From NCBI RefSeq assembly GCF_000745005.1, contig NZ_JQNB01000001.1:3713501-3777500 (forward strand): a stretch of DNA of 64,000 bases, in the 5' to 3' direction. Position 1 is the stretch's first letter. The number at the start of each line of letters is the position of its first letter. The notes under the pieces were generated by a model, which was not told where the DNA came from, ran no database searches, and saw only the letters and a program-made list of their open reading frames with translations. This DNA comes from Luteibacter sp. 9135 (lineage in GTDB: Bacteria; Pseudomonadota; Gammaproteobacteria; Xanthomonadales; Rhodanobacteraceae). This document shows positions 46,901 to 56,948 of the stretch, in pieces. A program made the translations under genes and the position numbers.

Positions 46901-49900
46901 TCAGCCAGGTCTTGCCGGCGTACGGACTGCGAGGCGTCACGACGGTGGCATCCGTGACCGTGTCCTGCACGGCGAAGTGACCGGCCAGGCGCACGTCGCC
47001 AGTACCCGTGGCCAACGTCGCCAGCGGATCGGTGGCACCGGTGTCCGCCCCGGCGATGAGACGGTACGACGCGCTGGAACCACCCAGCAGGGTCGCCGAC
47101 GCGAACGACGCGGGGTTACCCAGCGACGGCATGTTCGAAGGCGAATTGTTCGGAGCCGGCGGCGGCACGACGACGGGCGTCGTACTGCCACCACCACCAC
47201 TGCCGCCACCACCACCATCGCCCGGCCCGGTGGCGACCGCGTCGGACTTCGGCGCAAAGGGGGCATAGAACAGCTGGCTGCCGGAGAGCCGGTTGCCGAC
47301 GCGCCCGTTCACGTAGCGGAAGTAGGTGTCGTGACCGCCGATATAGGTGGTGTAGTTCGTCGACCAGGTCGCATAGTCGCCATCCACCGGCAGCAGGATC
47401 GGCGATGGGGTGACGCCGCGGTTGTCGACGTCGAAATGGCCTTCCAGCCAGGTCTCGTAGTCGGTCGCATAGTCGGCATAGTTCGCATACGAACCCGGCT
47501 GCGGCGCCGCCAGGGTGGTCGGGTTGTAGACCAGGAAACCGACCACGTTGTTCGCGCGGGTAAATGCTGCCGCCCAGGCCGGGTTGTCCCCGTCGCCCAT
47601 CTCGGTCAGGTACTGCTGGTAGTTCGCATAGTAGGCGTCGGTCTGCGTCTTCAACGGTGCCTGCAAGGGCTGGTAGTACGGGTCCTTGCTGATATCGGCG
47701 GTACCGCCGCCGGGCGTCATCGCGTTATCGGGGTCCCCGTCGCGCAGGTTGATGCTGCCGTTCCAGATGCCGTTCTGGTCGAAGTAGCTCTGGATCGTCT
47801 GGTAGGACGCGACGGACTGGTCATACGCCGGGCTCGTCCCCGAGCCCGGATTCGCCCCCGACCCCGAGCCCGAACCCGAGCCACCGCCGGCGCCGTCGGA
47901 CTTCGGCGCGAAGGGCGCATAGAACAGCTGGCTACCGCTGAGCCGGTTGCCGACGCGCCCGTTCACGTAGCGGAAATACGTATCGTGCCCGCCGATATAG
48001 GCGGTGTAGTTTTGCGACCAGGCCGCGTACTCGCCATCCACCGGCAACAGGATCGGCGACGGGGTGACGCCACGGTTGTCGACGTCGAAATGGCCTTCCA
48101 GCCAGCTCTCGTAGTCGGTCGCGTAGTCGGCATAGTTCGTATACGAACCCGGCTGCGGCGCCGCCAGCGTGGTCGGGTTGTAGACCAGGAAGCCGACCAC
48201 GTTGTTCGCGCGTGAGAACGCCGCCGCCCAGGCCGGGTTGTCGCCGTCGCCGTACTCGACAAGGTACTGCCGGTAATTCGTGTAGTAAGCCGTGCTCTGG
48301 CCCTGGAGCGGCGCCTGCAACGGCTGGTAGTACGGGTCCTTGCTGATATCGGCGGTGCCACCGCCGGGCGTCATCGCGTTATCGGGGTCGCCGTCGCGCA
48401 GGTTGATGCTGCCGTTCCACAGGTTGCCGTTGTCGACGAGGTACTGGTCGGCGGCCTGGTACGCGGCCACGGAATCGGTATAGCCATTGTCCGGAGGCGT
48501 ACCCGGATCGGTCGGATCGGTAGGGTTCGTCGGGTCCGTGGGGTTGGTGGGGTCCGTCGGGTTGGTCGGCGACGTGGCCTTGCCCGGGTTGTTGAAGGCA
48601 GCACCGTCGTTCTGCTGGTAGAAACCATCCGTGATGCTGGCCTTGAGGTCGAGATGGCCGGCCGCGCGCACCGTCAGGATCGGCGCCTCGCTGCCGTAAC
48701 GATAGGCGAGCTGGATCCTGCCGTCGCTACCGGTGACGCCCGCGCCCAGGTTCCAGTTGGTGAGCACGGCGATGTCGCCCTGCGACGGGCCGTCGGAAGG
48801 ATTGCGCAGCTCGATGCCCGGTCGCACGTTCACGTTCCGGATGTCCGCGAAGCGCGAGCCGAAGCTGAAGCCCGGCTGCTGCACGAAGCCCATCAGCGTG
48901 CCCGGGCCGTTCGCGATGTCGCCACCCAGGTAACCGTAGAAACCGGCATGGTCGGCGTTCACGGCATCCGGGAAGAAGAAGTACTTCGACAGGTAGGTCG
49001 CGATCTGGTCGTCGCCGACCGGCGCGGCCAGGACCTTGCCGGATGCATCGGTCCACTTGCCCGCCACCATCGTGGCGCCGCCATTCGCGTACCAGCCGGC
49101 GGGATCGACGATGCCGTCGAAATGCTGCGCGCCCGTGGAGGTGTCCTTCGTGCTCCACACGGCATAGGGCTCGAGGGTGACGTCGCGCGCGCCCTTGATC
49201 GCCGAAGCGGCGTCGACGGTGATCGGCACGTCGCCGTCGGCAAGCAGCGGCGCGCGCATGCTGACGCGACCGCCGGAGAACGCATCGCCGGAACCGCCGG
49301 AGACGTCGATGCCCGCATTCGCGCCGATATGGATGTAACCGGCATCCTGGCGGTCCACCTGCTCGTAGCCGCGGGTCGGGTCCAGCTGGCCGTTGGGCGT
49401 GCCCGTGGTGCCCAGCACCACGTCGCCACCGCGCTGGGCGGGAATGGACGTGTGCGCATCCAGCTGGCCTTCGATATCCACGCCCTGGCGGCCGCACACC
49501 TCGATACGGCTGCCTGCCGGGGCACTCGCGTCGATGCGACCGTCCACGCGCGCCGTGCCGCCGTTGGCGTACAGGTACACCTTCTGCGCCGTCAACGCAT
49601 GGCCGGCAGACAGCGTGAGGTCGCCCTGCCCGCTGCTGATGTCGACGAGGCCTGTCGCACCTGCCGAGGCGGCGAGTGCCGAGAGGGCATCCAGGTCCAG
49701 CGTGCCACCCGAGCCGACCGTGAAGTAACCGCCACGGTTACCGGCGAGCGCATGGCCGTCGTAGCTGCCACCGAGCAGGAGATTGCCACCGGCCACCGCA
49801 TGGAACGTACCGGCATCGCCGCCCTGGGTCGTGCCCGCGAAACGCATCGCCGCGCCGTCGCCGATGACGATGTTCCCCTTGCCGGCGTCGAGCGTGACAT

Positions 49901-52900
49901 TGCCGCCGGCGGAATACGCGGCGGTGTCGAAGAAGGTGCGGACCGCGCCGGAGGCGTCGAGCACCGTGCCGGGGGCAACCGTCAGGTCGCCGTCCGTCGC
50001 ACGCAGCCGCAGCGTTCCCGAGGTAGCAGTGAGGTTCATGGCATCGTCGAGGGACGCCGCCTGCAGGGTCAGTGAACCGCCGAGCCCGTCGCGGGTCAGG
50101 GCGCTACCGGCTGCGCCACGCAGCGACATCGTTCCGGTCGTGCCGAGCGTCGTCGCGCCACCGCCGTCGGCGACGAATACCGGCGCGCCGAGCACCACGG
50201 CGGCGGCGCCGAAGTCGACCCCGCCCTGCCCCTGGGCGACAAAGCCTTGCGCGGCGGTGGCGTTGAAGGCATCGAATCCATGCAGGGCGAGCGTGCCGGC
50301 ACCGAAATCCACCTCGCTGGCCTGGGCGTCGAACGTGCCGGACCCTGCCAGCGCCGCACCCGCGGCGGCGCCGAGAACGTTGGCGAATGTCAGCGTGCCC
50401 GCGCGCAGGCGCACGTCGCTGCCGTCGCCGACCAGCGCACCCGCACTGAGTGTCAGCGCCCGATCGAACGCGATATCGAGCGGACCGACGAAGTCGATCT
50501 CGCCACGGCTTCGCAGCACTACGCTGTCCGCGCCACGCAGCTGCGCGACGGTTCGCGAGCCGATGGAAAGGCCGTCATCCGCGCCGACCGCACCGTCCGC
50601 CACGAAGCTCACGCGGTTGGCGGTGGCATCGATCGCCTTGCCCGACAGCGAGGCGCTGTCGTCCACGCGCATGTGGCCGGTGGCGTCCAAGGTCAATGCG
50701 TTGCCGCCGTCCACACTGGCGCCGGCGCCGATGGTGAGGCGCCCCTGCGCCGTCCCGTCGACGGGCAGGCCCAGGCGGGTCACCGACGACGCGCCGTTCT
50801 GCGACACACGCAGCAGTGAGCCCTCGCCGCTGATCGCAGCGACCGGCGCACCGCTGGCGTCGATCGCTGCGTTCCGACCGAACACCAGGGCGTTGTTGCC
50901 ACCCGTGTTCGCGTCGCCACGCCCCTGGATGACGCTGCCATCGTCGAGCACCACGCCTTCGCCATCCGCCGAACCCGCGGCCACCAGGAGGATTTCCTGG
51001 CCCGACAGCGGATGCGCCGCATCGTTCGACAGCAGGACGCTGCTCGCCTTCACGTCCACATGGTCGCCGTCGGCCGCCGCGCTGCGGGTGCCGCCGATGA
51101 GCAGGCTTCCCGCACCCAGGGTGGTCAGGCCGTCGGCGGCGATGCCGAGGTAGCCGTCGCGTGCCACATCGCCGGCGCCGAGGATCTGGATGGCCTGCCC
51201 CGCGATGTCCACCTGCGAGGTACGCCCGCCCTTGCCCGGCGTGGTGGCCAGCGTGGCACCCAGGTCCAGCCGCTGGCCCGCGTCGATCATCAGGCGGCCG
51301 GCGTCCATCGGACGCTGCGCGGCGACCTGGCCCTTCTTGCTCGCCAGGCTGGTGAAGAAGGTATCCGCCTCGGTGAAGCGGTACTGCGAATACTGCTGCC
51401 ACACCGGTGCCGACTGCACGAGGAAGCGGGTGTTGCGCGCATCGCGCGCACCACTGAGGGCATCGCCGAAGTAACCGGACACGGCATAGGTGCCGTCGGC
51501 CATGCGCGAGGAACGGCCCAGCACGCTGTCCTGCGCCGTGGTGTCCTGCACGATGCGGTAGGCGCCGCTGAGCTGCGCGTACTGCGCAGGCAACAAGGTA
51601 TACATTCCTGCGGGCAAGCCAGGCATGCCGGAAAGGTAGACGGACTGTCCCACGCGGGGCTGCGTACCGCCCGCACTGGAGAAAGCGCTGTCCTGCGCCG
51701 CGACCGGGCCGGTGAACCCGGGGAGGATCGCGTACACGGCCGCGCCTGTGCCCGTTGCTGACGACGCGAGCACATCGCGCGTGCCACCCACGCCGGCGAC
51801 GAACTCGGCCGCCTGCAGCTGGCCACCGCCGGCAAGATCGATCGATGCACCGCTGTCCAGCGCCAGCGCGGTTCCGTGCAGTTCCACCTGCTTCGACGGC
51901 GGTGCCGTCAGCGCGGCCGAGGACACGTTGGCCGCACCGTTATAGCGCCAGTCCACGCCGTCGACGGTGCTGCCGTAGGGCACGGTCGCGCCACCCAGCG
52001 ACACCGAGGTGAGGCTTCCCGGAGCGAGGTGCACCGAGGTCGTGGCCACGAGCGGCGCGTAGGCGGCGCCCAGGCCGAAGGCGGACGCGGCGGCCTGCGG
52101 ATCGCTCACGCCGAGAATCAACGAGCCCGCCGGCGCGCGCAGCGTGCCCTGCTGCTCGATGTGATCCGCGCTGACCAGCAGCGCGCCGCCCGCGGACAAG
52201 GGTGCGGACGACGGTCCGCCGGGAAGGAAGGTGACCGTGGTTTCGCGGGCGTTGCCCTGCGCATCGGCGATCCCCGAGGCGTTCGTGTCGATGACGAACC
52301 GGTAGTCGGTGGCGGGATAGACCTGCGCGGCGCGGAAGGTGAGATCACCGGTGCTGAAGAGCATGCCCGGCACACGCGCACCCGCCGTGTCGTAGGCAAG
52401 CTGCGCGTCCTGGGCGAAGCGGAGATCGCCCGTGGCGTTGAACGACGCACCGCTCCAGCCCTGCAGGTTGAGGGCGCCGCCAAGGTCGATCGCGTTCGCC
52501 TGCACGAGCAGGGTGCCGTCGCCGGCCTCCGCTGCCGTCACGCTGGGTGCGCCGCCCGCCAGGTGAACGTAGGGCGCGCGGAGATGGACCTGGCCGTTAC
52601 CGCTGCGGAATCCGTTCACCGGCTCCGTGCCGGTCGCGTCGTTGCCGACGGCCCGATAGGCCAGCGCATACGCCGAGAACGACCGCGCGAGATCGAGATC
52701 GACGTCGCCGGCGAAGGTCACCGGTACGATCGTGTTCGCGACGCCGCCCGCAGGGTCGGCACCCAGCGACAGGCTCGCGATGCCCGATCCCTGCAGACGG
52801 TCCACCCCGAAGGCGAGCACGCCCTGGGCGGAGGCACCGGTATCGGTGACGGAGGAGGCGTAGCCCGGCGCGTCTTCCACCCGGGCGCGAACGAGCATCG

Positions 52901-55900
52901 TGACGGGCGCCCACGCGTCGCCGCCCACCTCATCGCGCGGCACGATGGCCAGTGAACCGCCCTCGCCACGCGTGTCGCCGGCATGCGCGCTCAGTGCAGC
53001 GCCCAGGTACAGGCCCGAGACGGCGCCGATCGTGATAGTGCCGGCGTCGCTCCATACCGCGGTGGGGACGTCGTCCACCGTCGTGCCGTTGAGTCGACGC
53101 GTGCCCGTCGGCAGGTCGTAGGTGTCGCTGGCGCCGGAGACATCGATGACCGACCCGTTCACCGCGACCACGTAGCCCGTATAGGGCGAGTCGAGCGTGA
53201 CACGGCCACCGTCGAGCACCGTGCCGGTACGTGGCGTGGCGCGCACCGACGCACCTGCGCCCGCGCCCGTCAGCGTCGCCGGCGTGGCCTGGGTGTCGAT
53301 CAGCGAGACGCCGCTGGCGTCCAGTACACCCGTGGCACCCAGCCAGACCCGCGAAGGCTGCACCTGCACCGTGTTGCCGGCCTTGCTGTTCGTCAGCGAG
53401 ATGTTGCCGCCTGGCGCGCGCAACGTGCCGTCGACGACCACCGCACCCGGGGAAGCGAGCGCGATCGTGCCGCCGGCGTCCACCACCACCTGCGCACCCG
53501 CGCCGATGTCCGCCGATCCGCTGACGCCGGCATAGACCGGCGCGGCCGACTGCCCGCCCGCGGAACCGCGCGAGGGCCATCCGAGGTAATCGCCGGCGAC
53601 AAGGCTGAAGCCCGGCCCCTGGCCGGTTCCGGTGCCACGGGTGGCCCAGCGCTGGTACGGATCGAGGTAACCGATGACCGACGCACCGTTGGACGCATCG
53701 ATATCCGTGCCGCTGCCAAGGAAGCGCAAGGCATCCAGGTCGGCGACGCGATTGGCCCGCCGCACCTGGACCTGCGTGCCGGGCGCCACCGTCGCATCGG
53801 TGACCGCGTGCAGCACGTAGTTGTCGAAGCCCTGCCCCTCGAAGAACGACGGCGCGAGGTAAAGCCCGTTCGGCTGGGTCATGGTGGCGGGATCGCCGCC
53901 CACCTGGACCTGCGCCGCGTGCAGGGAAAGCGTGCCGCCACCGGCGAATCCGTACGCGTCGATCGCGCCATCCATGACGAGGTAGCCGCTGTCCAGCGCC
54001 GTGGGCGGCTTCTGGTCGCCGAACGCCAGGGTGGACGGCACGTCGTAAAGCAGCAGCGACACGTTGCCGCCACGACCCAGGGGAACCCCGTTCGCGGTCG
54101 CCACGCGACCATCGACGCCCACGTAACCCCCGCTGGAGACATCGATCGTGCTGCCGCGGGCCAAGCGGATGGAGCCGGTCTGGTCGACCTGCGCCTCGAC
54201 ATCGCCCTGGTAGCTCTGGCGGGTGGCGAGGGTGATGTTTCCGCCATCGACGAAGTGGCTTCCTGCCACGTCCGTGCCTGCGCGATTCGTATCGTTCACC
54301 CACAGGCCGCGCGTGCTGAGCAGCGCGCCGTCGGTCAGGGTGATGTCCGGCGCGGGATTCGCATGGTCGGCGAACTGCGCCAGCGTCTGCGTCGTTAGCG
54401 TTATGGCGCCGGACGGCGCGACGACGCTGCCATGGATGTCGATGCGGCCAGCGGCCATCGATACGCTGCCGCCGGGTGACACGGTGACCTGGGTGCCTGC
54501 CGTCTCTTCGATCGCACCGTCGCGGTTGTTGATGGTGAGCGCGGAAAAACCGCCCTTGCCCAGCGTGTCCGCGGAAAGGAGCAACCATGTCTGGCCGTCG
54601 TCCGACGGCGCCTGCACATCGGCAAGGTCGTCGCCGCCGTTGAAGCCCGGCATCAGCGATTCCAGCGTCTGCGAGGACTGCTGCAGGCGTACGCCGGGAA
54701 TGACCTGGCGCGGCGCGATGGACACCGGCGTGGTATCGAAAACGAAGGTGCCGCCGTCCGGCGGCGTCCCGTTGGCGGCCTGCCGCGCGCCGACCGTGGC
54801 CTGCGCCGTCATCTCGCCGTCCAGGGCCAGCCCGCTGCGCGCATGCACCACCAGATCGCCCGCGTCGCTGCCGGAGACGAAACCCTCGGCCCAGCGACGC
54901 GAGCCGCCCAGCAGCGGCGAGTTGTAGGTTTGCGACACGCCCCAGCGGGCGTGCGTCGCGGTGTACTGCCCGGCGAAGCCGATGTACGCCACGTCCGGGT
55001 CGGCGGAGGAAATGTCGTAGATGCGGCCGTCGGCGCCCAGCAGGTTCGGCGTGGTGATCCAGCCCGCCTGGTAGGCGAGATAGCCCCCGTCGAGACGGAG
55101 GCTGGAACCCGAGCGGGTGATCACCTCGTTGCCATCCAGCGTGATCGACCCGCCCCGGGTGAGCATCTGCGAAATATCGCGGGGCACGTTCTCCACGTAG
55201 CCCTTCACGTTCAAAATGGGGCTGCCGATCCAGTCGAGGCCGTCCGCACGCGTGCCGGACTGGCTGCTGTCGATCAGCACGTTCTTCTGCGTGTACAGGA
55301 AACCGTTGCGCAGCAGCGGGGAGTCGGCCAGTTCGTTCTGGCCGATGCGCGGCACGTTCACCAGCAGTGCGGACATCGGCAGATCGACATCGGCCAGGCC
55401 CGACACGTCGATCGTCGCGTTCGCATCCACGTAGACGCGGCCCGCGTTCGCCACCACCCCTTCGCCGGTGAGTGAGCTGTCACGGATCGCGGTGAGCGCC
55501 ACCGTCGAGCCCGGCGCCTCGATGAGCGCCCCGGAAGCGAGGCTCACGTTGCCGCCCACCACCGTGACCTTGCCGGGCGTGAACACCTTGTCGGCGGCGG
55601 CGGTCGAGGAGGTCGTGGCGCCGTCCTTCTCCGGCAGGATGGTCGTGACCGACTGGGCACCGAAGGTCACCGGACCCGAGCGGCTGCCCCGTCCCGACTG
55701 ACCGGTGATGTTGATCGTTCCGGGTGCGGCGATACTGGTCGAGGCCATGACGACCCCGTCCTGCGCCACCCCGTAACCGGTGAGGTCGATTTCACCGCGA
55801 CGCGCCTGCACCAGGCCGCGATTGATGACCGTGCCGCGCCCTTCCGTATAGGCGCCGCTGGATGTCTCGGACAACAGGACGCGACCCGAGGTACCCGCCA

Positions 55901-56948
55901 GCGACGCATCGAACACCGTGCCCGCGGCGAGGATCGCCTGCCCATCGTCCGCGACCACCGCGCCTTCGTTGACGACGTTCGGCGCGGCGACGATCGCGAA
56001 ACCCTGCGCGCCGGTGGTGATGCCGGCGCCCTTCCCGATCGTGACGTCGTGCCCCGCGCCCGGGGCGAAGGCGGACTGCAACACACTCATTTGCGGGCCG
56101 CCCGAGGCGGTCGAGGCGAAGCCTTCCGCGAGGAACCGTGCGTTGCTGGTAGCCCGGTCGGGACTGTAGATATCCAGCGAGCTGGCGATCAGCGAATGCA
56201 CGTTCACCTGCGAGCCGCTACCGAAGATCATGCCGTTGCGGTTGAGCAGGTACACCGTGCCTTCGGCCTTGATCTGGCCGAGGATCGTGCTGGGTTTCGC
56301 GGTGGGATCGGTGATGCGGTTGAGCGCCACCCAGTCGTTCCCGCCCGAGGTGAGGTTGCCTGCGCTCTGGTTGAAATACAGCGTGGTGTCGTGGCCGACA
56401 TTGAAGCTGTCCCAGGTCAGGATCGCCTTCTTCGCCGTCTGCTTCACTTCCACCGTATGCCTGGCGTTGGCTGCCACCGTGTCGGTGGGCTGGCGCGCGT
56501 TCTGCCACAGCGTGGGATCGGCGGCGAGGCCGGCCGCCGGCTTCAGGCCACCCTCGGTCAGGCCGTCGGGCACGCCGGACACACGCGGTGCGGTGGCCGC
56601 GGCGGTGGCCTGCTGCTGCATCTGCGTGGCAAGGGCCGCTGCGGCATGGTCGAGGTTCTGGATCGACTGCTGCACACGTTGCTGCTGCAGCGCGTTACCC
56701 GGGGTGAGGCTGGCAGGCCTGCCATCGGCGCGTGGCACGGCATCGGACGATGAGGGCGTCGCACCCGGCTGCCTGGCCGCCAGCCACGCCGCGCTGAACG
56801 GCGGGGGCGTGGTCGCCGCATGGGCGACACCACCGCCGAACAGCGCCAGGGCGATCAGCCGGCACATCGCCTTGCGACGGAACGGCGGTCGCGACGCGGA
56901 CGGAAGCGGGCGGAGGGTGGCGGCAGGCGTCCGGATATGCGCGCTCAT
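43908..56948 (-). CDS. Giant two-partner secretion exoprotein (filamentous haemagglutinin-like, TpsA)
   Basis: 4,346 residues, over 400 kDa, predicted surface or secreted adhesin. A long basic N-region (about 28 residues) precedes the hydrophobic signal core, as in TpsA proteins. Residues about 100-260 are the TPS/haemagglutination domain with LTWDSFNVGHDTTLYFNQ and NRNGMIFGSGSQVNVHSL. The middle is beta-helix repeat (GNVTLDAGKGNIVIGDG-like units). At 2790-2822 there is an (NPTDPT)n linker, followed by a 218-residue-period duplication. Residues near 3760-3850 (AGRDIVNLSLVGQHTRR, RAGRDIYDTPYL) match the DUF3739 region of the FHA family. It is translated from an ATG overlapping the previous stop. 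The cognate transporter is encoded about 6 kb upstream, at the window end. No toxin domain is visible at the C-terminus. Confidence 0.93.
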   Translation of the reverse strand: MSAHIRTPAATLRPLPSASRPPFRRKAMCRLIALALFGGGVAHAATTPPPFSAAWLAARQPGATPSSSDAVPRADGRPASLTPGNALQQQRVQQSIQNLDHAAAALATQMQQQATAAATAPRVSGVPDGLTEGGLKPAAGLAADPTLWQNARQPTDTVAANARHTVEVKQTAKKAILTWDSFNVGHDTTLYFNQSAGNLTSGGNDWVALNRITDPTAKPSTILGQIKAEGTVYLLNRNGMIFGSGSQVNVHSLIASSLDIYSPDRATSNARFLAEGFASTASGGPQMSVLQSAFAPGAGHDVTIGKGAGITTGAQGFAIVAAPNVVNEGAVVADDGQAILAAGTVFDASLAGTSGRVLLSETSSGAYTEGRGTVINRGLVQARRGEIDLTGYGVAQDGVVMASTSIAAPGTINITGQSGRGSRSGPVTFGAQSVTTILPEKDGATTSSTAAADKVFTPGKVTVVGGNVSLASGALIEAPGSTVALTAIRDSSLTGEGVVANAGRVYVDANATIDVSGLADVDLPMSALLVNVPRIGQNELADSPLLRNGFLYTQKNVLIDSSQSGTRADGLDWIGSPILNVKGYVENVPRDISQMLTRGGSITLDGNEVITRSGSSLRLDGGYLAYQAGWITTPNLLGADGRIYDISSADPDVAYIGFAGQYTATHARWGVSQTYNSPLLGGSRRWAEGFVSGSDAGDLVVHARSGLALDGEMTAQATVGARQAANGTPPDGGTFVFDTTPVSIAPRQVIPGVRLQQSSQTLESLMPGFNGGDDLADVQAPSDDGQTWLLLSADTLGKGGFSALTINNRDGAIEETAGTQVTVSPGGSVSMAAGRIDIHGSVVAPSGAITLTTQTLAQFADHANPAPDITLTDGALLSTRGLWVNDTNRAGTDVAGSHFVDGGNITLATRQSYQGDVEAQVDQTGSIRLARGSTIDVSSGGYVGVDGRVATANGVPLGRGGNVSLLLYDVPSTLAFGDQKPPTALDSGYLVMDGAIDAYGFAGGGTLSLHAAQVQVGGDPATMTQPNGLYLAPSFFEGQGFDNYVLHAVTDATVAPGTQVQVRRANRVADLDALRFLGSGTDIDASNGASVIGYLDPYQRWATRGTGTGQGPGFSLVAGDYLGWPSRGSAGGQSAAPVYAGVSGSADIGAGAQVVVDAGGTIALASPGAVVVDGTLRAPGGNISLTNSKAGNTVQVQPSRVWLGATGVLDASGVSLIDTQATPATLTGAGAGASVRATPRTGTVLDGGRVTLDSPYTGYVVAVNGSVIDVSGASDTYDLPTGTRRLNGTTVDDVPTAVWSDAGTITIGAVSGLYLGAALSAHAGDTRGEGGSLAIVPRDEVGGDAWAPVTMLVRARVEDAPGYASSVTDTGASAQGVLAFGVDRLQGSGIASLSLGADPAGGVANTIVPVTFAGDVDLDLARSFSAYALAYRAVGNDATGTEPVNGFRSGNGQVHLRAPYVHLAGGAPSVTAAEAGDGTLLVQANAIDLGGALNLQGWSGASFNATGDLRFAQDAQLAYDTAGARVPGMLFSTGDLTFRAAQVYPATDYRFVIDTNASGIADAQGNARETTVTFLPGGPSSAPLSAGGALLVSADHIEQQGTLRAPAGSLILGVSDPQAAASAFGLGAAYAPLVATTSVHLAPGSLTSVSLGGATVPYGSTVDGVDWRYNGAANVSSAALTAPPSKQVELHGTALALDSGASIDLAGGGQLQAAEFVAGVGGTRDVLASSATGTGAAVYAILPGFTGPVAAQDSAFSSAGGTQPRVGQSVYLSGMPGLPAGMYTLLPAQYAQLSGAYRIVQDTTAQDSVLGRSSRMADGTYAVSGYFGDALSGARDARNTRFLVQSAPVWQQYSQYRFTEADTFFTSLASKKGQVAAQRPMDAGRLMIDAGQRLDLGATLATTPGKGGRTSQVDIAGQAIQILGAGDVARDGYLGIAADGLTTLGAGSLLIGGTRSAAADGDHVDVKASSVLLSNDAAHPLSGQEILLVAAGSADGEGVVLDDGSVIQGRGDANTGGNNALVFGRNAAIDASGAPVAAISGEGSLLRVSQNGASSVTRLGLPVDGTAQGRLTIGAGASVDGGNALTLDATGHMRVDDSASLSGKAIDATANRVSFVADGAVGADDGLSIGSRTVAQLRGADSVVLRSRGEIDFVGPLDIAFDRALTLSAGALVGDGSDVRLRAGTLTFANVLGAAAGAALAGSGTFDAQASEVDFGAGTLALHGFDAFNATAAQGFVAQGQGGVDFGAAAVVLGAPVFVADGGGATTLGTTGTMSLRGAAGSALTRDGLGGSLTLQAASLDDAMNLTATSGTLRLRATDGDLTVAPGTVLDASGAVRTFFDTAAYSAGGNVTLDAGKGNIVIGDGAAMRFAGTTQGGDAGTFHAVAGGNLLLGGSYDGHALAGNRGGYFTVGSGGTLDLDALSALAASAGATGLVDISSGQGDLTLSAGHALTAQKVYLYANGGTARVDGRIDASAPAGSRIEVCGRQGVDIEGQLDAHTSIPAQRGGDVVLGTTGTPNGQLDPTRGYEQVDRQDAGYIHIGANAGIDVSGGSGDAFSGGRVSMRAPLLADGDVPITVDAASAIKGARDVTLEPYAVWSTKDTSTGAQHFDGIVDPAGWYANGGATMVAGKWTDASGKVLAAPVGDDQIATYLSKYFFFPDAVNADHAGFYGYLGGDIANGPGTLMGFVQQPGFSFGSRFADIRNVNVRPGIELRNPSDGPSQGDIAVLTNWNLGAGVTGSDGRIQLAYRYGSEAPILTVRAAGHLDLKASITDGFYQQNDGAAFNNPGKATSPTNPTDPTNPTDPTNPTDPTDPGTPPDNGYTDSVAAYQAADQYLVDNGNLWNGSINLRDGDPDNAMTPGGGTADISKDPYYQPLQAPLQGQSTAYYTNYRQYLVEYGDGDNPAWAAAFSRANNVVGFLVYNPTTLAAPQPGSYTNYADYATDYESWLEGHFDVDNRGVTPSPILLPVDGEYAAWSQNYTAYIGGHDTYFRYVNGRVGNRLSGSQLFYAPFAPKSDGAGGGSGSGSGSGANPGSGTSPAYDQSVASYQTIQSYFDQNGIWNGSINLRDGDPDNAMTPGGGTADISKDPYYQPLQAPLKTQTDAYYANYQQYLTEMGDGDNPAWAAAFTRANNVVGFLVYNPTTLAAPQPGSYANYADYATDYETWLEGHFDVDNRGVTPSPILLPVDGDYATWSTNYTTYIGGHDTYFRYVNGRVGNRLSGSQLFYAPFAPKSDAVATGPGDGGGGGSGGGGSTTPVVVPPPAPNNSPSNMPSLGNPASFASATLLGGSSASYRLIAGADTGATDPLATLATGTGDVRLAGHFAVQDTVTDATVVTPRSPYAGKTWLMPTTIRTGTGSIDVASAGDIAWLDTAAPATIYTAGEPAEGTTAGTDVSVLRPSERAPGAADTQPNMVVNGLVNPDRAGDLSLHAAGNIQGIQSVSDTDGSLTKGTAGASISQYWWQWMQVGNAADGSRSSIDFSNFRQGVMSLGGNVDVQAGGTIGELSVSLPTTWYANDARDAITTVGGGDLAVHAGGDILSGAYFVARGKADIRADGRIGASEALSAVNVGNVTGLGDTITPVSTLIGMQDTVATVSGRQGVDLGGVYNPSYYNSTGVFTALLPATHPDAQSYSARSALTVSALAGDLVFGSLSAPGLVFGAGGVAGPILPASLAMNAFGGDIDIRVNGELFPSASGNLSLLASDGIAFSRQTILDSLGTGFGLIDSDPAGMPNPLAPVPNQSIYLGFDDRTAQNAIYHDADGLHRDDVQPVRIYALGGDITDGLDAPNGFNYLSLVIYPAKQAFIQAGRDIVNLSLVGQHTRRPDITRVRAGRDIYDTPYLANVSFYGPIPNAYHLAPSLLLGGPGAFLVDAGRDIGPFTSQTDVAAETQVGQVSKPTGIQAVGNLYNPYLPHESAEILVNFGVGPGMDTAGFLAHYLDGADGLPSLVPDLVDFMQRRLAGTVTDTGHVGDEVAVTLTAAQARSLFARQPDDVQRLFAQKALFKLLAQVGADYNSPESKYFSQYARGYAAVEAMFPASDGYTANGTGQGGLNGATKPVDTGNLDVRSSTIQTQQGGDVTILGPGGQALIGSTGAPSQIVDINGRVLAGPNTMGVLTLETGSVNLFTDKSVLLAQSRIFTERGGNVTIWSSNGDINAGLGAKTTAEVPPPVYVCDVDAWCRIDARGQVAGAGIATLQTVEGAPAGNAYLIAPRGTVDAGDAGIRVAGNLVIAAARVANADNIQVTGESVGVPVTASVNIGALNAASAAATAATQAAEDVVRKQQADTRDKLPSEISVQVLRDGDTTSSIAPARGYDVGSPVQVLGHQAAGDARLTEDERRALRQL
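47241..48419 (-). repeat. Tandem duplication inside the exoprotein gene, 654-bp period
   Basis: Cores at 47895-48419 (residues about 2843-3018) and 47241-47765 (about 3061-3236), each 175 residues, from WNGSINLRDGDPDNAMTPGG to GSQLFYAPFAPKSD. The two differ at few positions and nearly all DNA positions agree, so the duplication is recent or kept alike by gene conversion. Links between copies are Gly/Ser-rich or Asn-Pro-Thr-Asp repeats. Confidence 0.85.

Noticed and set aside
45039..48215. Long open frame (1,058 codons) on the plus strand inside the exoprotein gene
   Set aside because: Arg/Val/Asp-rich translation following the repeats of the opposite strand; no start signal or domain. A shadow of the exoprotein frame.
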